Below, piece by piece: positions 59,003 through 64,000 of a stretch of 64,000 nucleotides of DNA (position 1 is its first letter; each line of letters starts with the position of its first letter). A model generated the notes under the pieces. That model saw only the letters and a list, made by a program, of their open reading frames with translations, was not told the origin of the DNA and made no database searches. This stretch comes from Altererythrobacter lutimaris (lineage in GTDB: Bacteria; Pseudomonadota; Alphaproteobacteria; Sphingomonadales; Sphingomonadaceae): assembly GCF_013371495.1 (NCBI RefSeq), contig NZ_JABWTA010000001.1, forward strand, positions 2,454,693 to 2,518,692, in the 5' to 3' direction. The position numbers and the translations under genes were made by a program.

Positions 59003-59944
59003 ATGACTGAGTCTCAAAACAACATCGCGGTTGTGAGCCTTGCCCAGCCGCTTGAAACCATCGCTGACGAGCTGGGCCGTAGCTTTGCCGAGTTTGGCTT
59101 CGCGGTCGTGCGCGACCACGGCATCCCCCAGGATCTGATCGAACAGGCAGAAGCCAAGTCGAAGGAGTTCTTCGCACTGCCGGAGGATGTGAAGCGCAGC
59201 TATCACAAGCCCGGCATTGGCGGGTCGCGTGGATATACCCCGTTTGGGACGGAAAAAGCCAAGGACGCGCAGATCTTCGACTTGAAGGAATTCTGGCACG
59301 TGGGCCGCTCTTTGCCAGAAGGGCATCCTCTAGCTGAGTTTATGGCGCCCAATATGTGGCCCGATGAAGTTGAAGGCTTTCGCGAGACATTCAGCACGCT
59401 CTATGCAGCGTTCGAAACAGCGGGCTTGCGGGTCCTTGAAGCAATCGCTTTGCATCTGGGGCTAAATCAGCAGTATTTCGCATCGACTGTCGAAGACGGC
59501 AATTCGGTGATGCGACTGCTCCATTATCCGCCGCTTGGCGAAGACGCACCTGATGGTGCAATCCGAGCCGCAGCGCATGGCGATATCAATACGATCACAC
59601 TGCTACTGGGCGCTGAAGAAGCAGGGCTTGAACTGCTGACCAGGCAAGGAAACTGGAAGGCTGTGGACGTGCCGGAAGGTGCGCTCGTCATCAATGTCGG
59701 TGACATGCTCGACCGGCTTACGAATAGCCGTCTGCGCTCGACCACTCACCGGGTTGTAAATCCGCATGGCGCTGCGAAAACACGCTCGCGCTATTCGATG
59801 CCTTTCTTCCTGCATTTCCGTCCTGACTATGTGATCGAGACTTTGGAAAGCTGCGTCGAAAAAGGGCGCGAATCGGAGGCGCCTGAGCCTATTTCCAGCC
59901 ATGAATTTCTTCAGCAACGGCTGCGAGAGATCAATCTGGCTTAG
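59003..59944 (+). CDS. 2-oxoglutarate/Fe(II)-dependent oxygenase (isopenicillin N synthase-like)
   Basis: The 313-residue enzyme starts at the ATG at 59003; frames opening inside the transporter gene are rejected. The iron ligands His192 and Asp194 (AAHGDINTITLL) and His249 (STTHRVVNP), and the 2-oxoglutarate-binding Arg263-x-Ser265 are visible. The N-terminal FGFAVVRDHGIP and FFALPEDVKRSYHKPG are typical of the IPNS/gibberellin-oxidase type. It hydroxylates or oxidises a small molecule. Bacterial members in this position are usually of unknown substrate. Confidence 0.9.
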   Translation: MTESQNNIAVVSLAQPLETIADELGRSFAEFGFAVVRDHGIPQDLIEQAEAKSKEFFALPEDVKRSYHKPGIGGSRGYTPFGTEKAKDAQIFDLKEFWHVGRSLPEGHPLAEFMAPNMWPDEVEGFRETFSTLYAAFETAGLRVLEAIALHLGLNQQYFASTVEDGNSVMRLLHYPPLGEDAPDGAIRAAAHGDINTITLLLGAEEAGLELLTRQGNWKAVDVPEGALVINVGDMLDRLTNSRLRSTTHRVVNPHGAAKTRSRYSMPFFLHFRPDYVIETLESCVEKGRESEAPEPISSHEFLQQRLREINLA

Positions 59945-60201
59945 GTCAGCGGGAAAAGGTTACAAGCCTCTCCTGTTTTTTGGAGTCTGTTGCGTTGCAG
60001 CAACATGGTGCTCAACACCGCGGATTCCCGTAGCTACAGCACGGCCTGCATAGGCTTGATACCAACTGCTCTGGTGCAAAGCTGTGGTTTTTCACATTTC
60101 TGTCACAAAACCGCCTTTTGGCTGTCTCGGAATCTCCCTAGGCGGGGAGCATCACGGAATTTCGTTCTCTCTCCATTCATGTGATCAAGGGACAGACCAA
60201 C
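59945..60201. promoter_or_regulatory. long upstream region of the Oar-like receptor
   Basis: The 257-base gap holds no gene. GTTGC/GCAAC form an inverted repeat at 59989-60004. CTCCC/GGGAG (60134-60149) could form a small hairpin close to the start. TGTG/CACA flank a T-run near 60082. I cannot assign a -35/-10 pair with confidence; a long leader is likely. Confidence 0.35.
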
Positions 60202-63200
60202 ATGAAAATCAAATATCTTCTTGCAGCGAGCGCAGTCAGCCTCACTGCGGCAGCGACTTTTGCAGCGCCGGCTGCAGCACAGGAAGTGACTTCTTCGGTT
60301 CAGGGTGTTGTGACCACTGAGGCAGGTGAGCCTGTTGGCGGTGCAAGCGTAACGATTACTGACACCCGTACAGGTCGCACCTCGACAGTAACGACTTCAA
60401 GTTCAGGCGGCTTTACCTTCCGCAGCCTGGAAGTTGGTGGCCCTTTCACAGTTTCAGCAAATGCGGCTGGTTATCAGGGTGAGCGCGTCGAAGGTATCTT
60501 CGCGACGCTTGGTGATACAACCTCACTGCGCTTCGAATTGGCTGACACGAATGAGGCCATGGACGAGATCATCGTTTCTGCGACAGCGATCGTAACCACG
60601 CCGCGCGCGCTTGGCCCGGGTTCTTCCTACGATCTGCAGGTCCTCCAAAGCCAGCCGTCTGCGACACGCGACATTCGTGACATTATCCAGACCGACCCGC
60701 GTGTTCTGCTGGATTCGACCTTTCCGGACAGCGCATCAAACCGCGGTACGGTGTCTTGCTTGGGTGCTTCGACCCGCGTCAACTCACTGACGGTTGACGG
60801 CGTTCGCCAGGATGATGGTTTTGGCTTGAACGACTCGGGTTTCCCGAGTGAATCCCAGCCGTTCCCGTTCGAAGCGCTCTCGTCAGTTTCTGTCGAGTTT
60901 GCTCCATTTGATGTCCAGTACGGCCTGTTCTCAGGCTGTAACATCAACGCCGTTACCAAGTCGGGGACCAACGAGTTCTCTGGCGGTGCTTTTTTCTACT
61001 ACAACGACGACAGCTTAGTCGGCGATACCGTGAACGGTCGCGACGTGACTATCGCGAGCTTCGATAACAAGAAGTATGGTGCATATCTCGGCGGCCCGAT
61101 CATCAAGGACAAGCTGTTCTTCCACCTGACCTATGACAAGGAAGAGGGTAGCGAAGGTGTCGATACTGGACCTGCCGGTTCGGGCCTTGGCCGTATAGCC
61201 GAAGACGTAACGCTCGATGAAATCGCTCAGGTCCAACAAATCATGCAGGATGTGTATGGTTTTGACGCTGGTGACTTCCTTCCGTCAATTCCCCGTGAAA
61301 CAGAGCGTATTCTTGCGCGTATTGACGCTAATTTGAGCGACACTCAGCGGGTCGCGTTCAATTACCAGCGTACCCGCGAGAACTTCGTAACCACTCAGAA
61401 CCTCGATGATCGCGATAGCGAAATTGGTCTGTCTTCAAACTGGTATCAGTCGGGCAACAAGATCGACTCTTATTCGCTGCGCTTGTTCTCTGATTGGTCT
61501 GACAACTTCTCGACCGAAGTGCGTGTTTCTCGGATCGAGAACTCCGACCAGCAAGACAGTTTGAATGGCGTCGATTTCCAAGAGTTTGAAATCACAACGC
61601 CAAGCGGCGGTGTGATCTTTGTCGGTCCGGACGAGTTCCGTCAGGCCAACGATCTGCGCACTACGACTGACCAAGTCAAAGTTGCGGGCTTCCTCACTGC
61701 CGGCAATCACAACTTCACCATCGGTGCTGAGTATGACCGGTTCGATGTGTTCAACCTGTTTATTCAGTCCGGTAATGGCGTTGCTGAGTTCGACAGCTTT
61801 GCAGACCTGATCGCGCAAACACCGACCGCATTCCGTGTTCGCGCGCCCGTTTCGGGTGATCGCGATGATGCGACCGCCATCTTCGAGCGCGAAATCTACA
61901 GCTTCTACATTCAGGACGAGTGGCTTGCTACGCCTGACCTGACGCTCCAGTTCGGTCTGCGTTATGATTTCTACAATGGCAGTGTGAATCCAGCGCAGAA
62001 CCCAACGTTCTTGCAGCGGTACGGCTTCACCAACCAGACCGGCTACGACAATCTCGACGCATTGCAGCCACGTTTCGGCTTCCGTTACGATGCGGGCGAG
62101 ACCTTTGCCGGGAACACCACGTTCCGCGGCGGTGTCGGCATCTTCTCCGGTGGCGACCCGTCCGTGATCTTCTCGAACAGCTACACCAACAATGGTGTAA
62201 CGCTGGACGATGTCGACGAAGACGATCTGGCTGATGCAGGCATCCCGTTGGTCACCAACGGTTTCAGCCTGCCAACCGGGACAGAAGGCTTGCTTGTGGC
62301 AGGTGATGGTGAAGTCAACGCGATTGATCCAAACTTCAATATTCCGACCTTCCTGCGGGCGAACCTGGGTCTCGACCATGAGTTCAACAACGGTTGGCGC
62401 TTCATGGTCGATTACCTGTACTCGAAGTCATACGACCCGCTGTTTGTTCAGGATTTGACACTTGCACAGACCGGTACAGCGCCTGATGGCCGTCCGCTCT
62501 ATCGCCAGGTTGATTTCCTTGACCCCGATTGCGCTACAACTCCGGGAGACTCCGATGAGCTGAGCCCGACATTCTGTGCAAGCCGTCCGACAAGTGATTA
62601 TCTGCTAACGAACGGCAAGGGTGGTCGCGGTCATGTCATCAGCACCTCGCTCAGCAATCGCTGGAGCCAGGAAGCCGGGCCATTGGGCATCGGGGGTAGC
62701 GTGCTGCTCGCCTACAGCTTCCAGGATGTGACGGAAATTCAGCCGCTTACATCGAGCCGCGCAGTGTCGAACTTCGGCAACTTCTCGAAAGCGGATGTGA
62801 ACAACCCACTGGCTTCGACAGCGAACGCTTCGCGTAAGCATAACGCGGTTTTCCGCTTGAACCTTGAGAAAGATATCTTTGGAGACAACGAGACACAGTT
62901 CACGTTCTTCCTGAAGTATCGCACCGGTCAACCGTTCAGCTACAACTATGAAACGTCATCGTTCCCTTGCAGTGATCCTGATGCTGGGCGTAACCCGTTC
63001 GGCGACAGCCGCTGCTTTGAAGATCGCGTACTTTTGTATGTTCCGACGCTCAACGACCCGAATGTTGTCTTCGCATCGCCTGACGTCGAGGCCGACTTCA
63101 ATGCATTCGTCGCTGACTTTGGACTGGAAGAGTTCCGTGGCCAAATTCTTGATCGCAACCAGTTCCGTTCAAGCGATTATTGGGACTTGGACCTTCGCTT

Positions 63201-63459
63201 CACGCAAGAGCTTCCAGGGTTCTTCGATCGTGACCGTTTCCGTCTGATCCTTGACGTTGAGAATGCCCTCAACCTGATTGACAGCAGCTGGAACACGCTC
63301 GAGCAAATCGGCTTTGAGTATAACCTTCCGGTTGTTGACACGACAATCAATGATGCTGGTCAGTACGTGTATGAGCGCGTTCGTTCACCGAACACAGAAC
63401 GTTTCTCGACCTTCCCATCTGTCTGGCAGATCCAAGTGGGTATCACTTACGACTTCTAA
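60202..63459 (+). CDS. Oar-like TonB-dependent receptor with carboxypeptidase regulatory domain
   Basis: The 1085-residue protein starts at the ATG at 60202, after AAGGGA. It has a signal peptide (1-26, ending AAPAAA), then a carboxypeptidase regulatory-like (Ig-type) domain at about 28-105 (SVQGVVTTEAGEPVGGASVTITD, VEGIFATLGDTTSLRFEL). The plug (IIVSATAIVTTPR, IIQTDPRVLLDSTF) and a long barrel follow, ending QIQVGITYDF. Oar-like receptors in sphingomonads can be very abundant and import peptides or other large nutrients. A strong terminator follows. It shows no operator of the two GntR types. Confidence 0.93.
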   Translation: MKIKYLLAASAVSLTAAATFAAPAAAQEVTSSVQGVVTTEAGEPVGGASVTITDTRTGRTSTVTTSSSGGFTFRSLEVGGPFTVSANAAGYQGERVEGIFATLGDTTSLRFELADTNEAMDEIIVSATAIVTTPRALGPGSSYDLQVLQSQPSATRDIRDIIQTDPRVLLDSTFPDSASNRGTVSCLGASTRVNSLTVDGVRQDDGFGLNDSGFPSESQPFPFEALSSVSVEFAPFDVQYGLFSGCNINAVTKSGTNEFSGGAFFYYNDDSLVGDTVNGRDVTIASFDNKKYGAYLGGPIIKDKLFFHLTYDKEEGSEGVDTGPAGSGLGRIAEDVTLDEIAQVQQIMQDVYGFDAGDFLPSIPRETERILARIDANLSDTQRVAFNYQRTRENFVTTQNLDDRDSEIGLSSNWYQSGNKIDSYSLRLFSDWSDNFSTEVRVSRIENSDQQDSLNGVDFQEFEITTPSGGVIFVGPDEFRQANDLRTTTDQVKVAGFLTAGNHNFTIGAEYDRFDVFNLFIQSGNGVAEFDSFADLIAQTPTAFRVRAPVSGDRDDATAIFEREIYSFYIQDEWLATPDLTLQFGLRYDFYNGSVNPAQNPTFLQRYGFTNQTGYDNLDALQPRFGFRYDAGETFAGNTTFRGGVGIFSGGDPSVIFSNSYTNNGVTLDDVDEDDLADAGIPLVTNGFSLPTGTEGLLVAGDGEVNAIDPNFNIPTFLRANLGLDHEFNNGWRFMVDYLYSKSYDPLFVQDLTLAQTGTAPDGRPLYRQVDFLDPDCATTPGDSDELSPTFCASRPTSDYLLTNGKGGRGHVISTSLSNRWSQEAGPLGIGGSVLLAYSFQDVTEIQPLTSSRAVSNFGNFSKADVNNPLASTANASRKHNAVFRLNLEKDIFGDNETQFTFFLKYRTGQPFSYNYETSSFPCSDPDAGRNPFGDSRCFEDRVLLYVPTLNDPNVVFASPDVEADFNAFVADFGLEEFRGQILDRNQFRSSDYWDLDLRFTQELPGFFDRDRFRLILDVENALNLIDSSWNTLEQIGFEYNLPVVDTTINDAGQYVYERVRSPNTERFSTFPSVWQIQVGITYDF

Positions 63460-63489
63460 TCCTCACCGATTAGGTATCGCAGAAGAGAG

Positions 63490-63522
63490 CGGCGGGGCTT
63501 CAACACGAAGCTCCGCCGTTTT
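63490..63522 (+). terminator. rho-independent terminator
   Basis: CGGCGGGGCTTC (63490-63501) pairs with GAAGCTCCGCCG (63507-63518) around a five-base loop, followed by TTTTC. It ends the Oar-like receptor transcript. The hairpin also lies directly after the convergent kinase gene and may act for both. Confidence 0.85.
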
Positions 63523-63538
63523 CATTTGCAACGCGGTG

Positions 63539-64000
63539 TTATTCTTTGTCCGCCGTCTGACCCTTGAGCGATGAGGCCGTACGCGCTGTCTCCAGCAATT
63601 GCTTTGCCAGACCTCGCCGCTCACCAGACTGCGCATCGTTCTTGAGTGACCTTTCCAGTTCAGAGGCACATTCGCCGAGCTTCGCTTCGCCAAACATGCC
63701 GGCAGTGCCTGCAAGTGTATGGACAAGGTTGGCGAGCGCTTCGGCATCTTCCCCTCTCAGGGCATCGTCTCTCAGAGCAGCGCTCACAGCATCGAGCGTT
63801 TCGCGCCGGCGGACTTGCCATTTCTCGACCAAAGAAGGCGAATGCACTGTGCCTGCCGGATCGTTTCCAGGAGCCTGGTGGGCAGAGGGAGTCGCTAGCT
63901 CGCTCGTCTCTTCAACAATACGAACGGGTAGCCATCGCTGCAGCGCTTGCACGAGGTCCGCAAACGCCAGCGGTTTGGCGAGATGACCTTGCATGCCCGC
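63539..64000 (-). CDS. C-terminal part of a hybrid histidine kinase (receiver end and HPt domain)
   Basis: The frame runs off the right edge, so only about 153 C-terminal residues are visible. AGMQGHLAKPLAFADLVQAL is the end of a receiver domain with its conserved Lys-Pro. A Pro/Ala-rich linker follows, then a histidine phosphotransfer domain with His in VHTLAGTAGMFGEAKLGECASELE. Such proteins pass phosphate His-Asp-His. The sensor part and kinase domains must lie outside the window. It converges with the Oar-like receptor gene. Confidence 0.87.
   Translation of the reverse strand, partial: AGMQGHLAKPLAFADLVQALQRWLPVRIVEETSELATPSAHQAPGNDPAGTVHSPSLVEKWQVRRRETLDAVSAALRDDALRGEDAEALANLVHTLAGTAGMFGEAKLGECASELERSLKNDAQSGERRGLAKQLLETARTASSLKGQTADKE

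Noticed and set aside
1-64000. CRISPR arrays, rRNA operons, prophage or replication origin
   Set aside because: No regularly spaced identical repeats, rRNA-like sequence, phage structural genes or dnaA-type clusters were seen; the only RNA gene recognised is tRNA-Lys.

Overview
The window reads as a chromosomal segment of a marine or freshwater alphaproteobacterium of the Sphingomonadales, most likely Erythrobacteraceae. This is inferred from four large TonB-dependent receptors of sphingomonad type, the dense ATGA/TGATG gene overlaps, the moderately high GC content and the sphingomonad-like housekeeping genes at the right end. There are no rRNA genes, CRISPR arrays, transposases or integrases. 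No gene-free stretch exceeds 300 bases.

Region 1 (1-1655) holds the 5' part of an aldehyde dehydrogenase gene and an S-methyl-5'-thioadenosine phosphorylase gene. Region 2 (1666-13841) is a catabolic module under a GntR regulator of the FCD (FadR-like) subfamily. It encodes a cysteine hydrolase like N-carbamoylsarcosine or maleamate amidohydrolase, a TonB receptor, two small SnoaL-fold proteins, an Asp/Glu/hydantoin-racemase-family protein that lacks both catalytic cysteines, a CaiB-type CoA transferase, an HMG-CoA-lyase-like enzyme and the two subunits of an ATP-dependent hydantoinase/5-oxoprolinase-type enzyme. Its two divergent promoter regions (6618-6813 and 8668-8889) are mirror images. 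Each has a TTGTATACAA palindrome exactly 78 bp, centre to centre, from a second shared element of about 40 bp.

Region 3 (13845-49626) looks like one large catabolic regulon of about 36 kb. Six copies of the palindrome TTGTCCGGACAA (perfect or with one mismatch) lie at its promoters, and a GntR regulator of the HutC/UTRA subfamily sits in the middle (25592-26365). The regulon contains two TonB receptors and two MFS carriers for uptake. It has several exported proteins, among them a serine hydrolase, an exported glyoxalase-fold protein and a nitrilase-fold protein with altered catalytic residues. The cytoplasmic part would activate an acid as a CoA thioester (PaaK-like ligase, two CaiB transferases) and process it by acyl-CoA dehydrogenase, crotonase, MaoC hydratase and CitE-type lyase. 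Two MmgE/PrpD proteins, an amidase, a PuuE-like deacetylase, an SDR, an MDR reductase, a FAD-linked oxidase, cytoplasmic glyoxalase-fold proteins and a DUF1838 protein complete it. The substrate cannot be read from the sequence. An amide- or ester-containing organic acid too large for porins fits the parts.

Region 4 (49685-64000) is mostly housekeeping: TraB/GumN protein, msrA, an exported methyltransferase-like protein, N-carbamoylputrescine amidase, folK, tRNA-Lys, a Tat-exported amine oxidase-like flavoprotein, a queuosine-precursor transporter, a nucleoside transporter, a 2-oxoglutarate oxygenase, an Oar-like TonB receptor and the end of a hybrid histidine kinase. Inserted between the TraB gene and msrA is a cassette of about 1.6 kb with a beta-lactamase-like lipoprotein gene. 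It is flanked by perfect 42-bp direct repeats of the 3' end of msrA.
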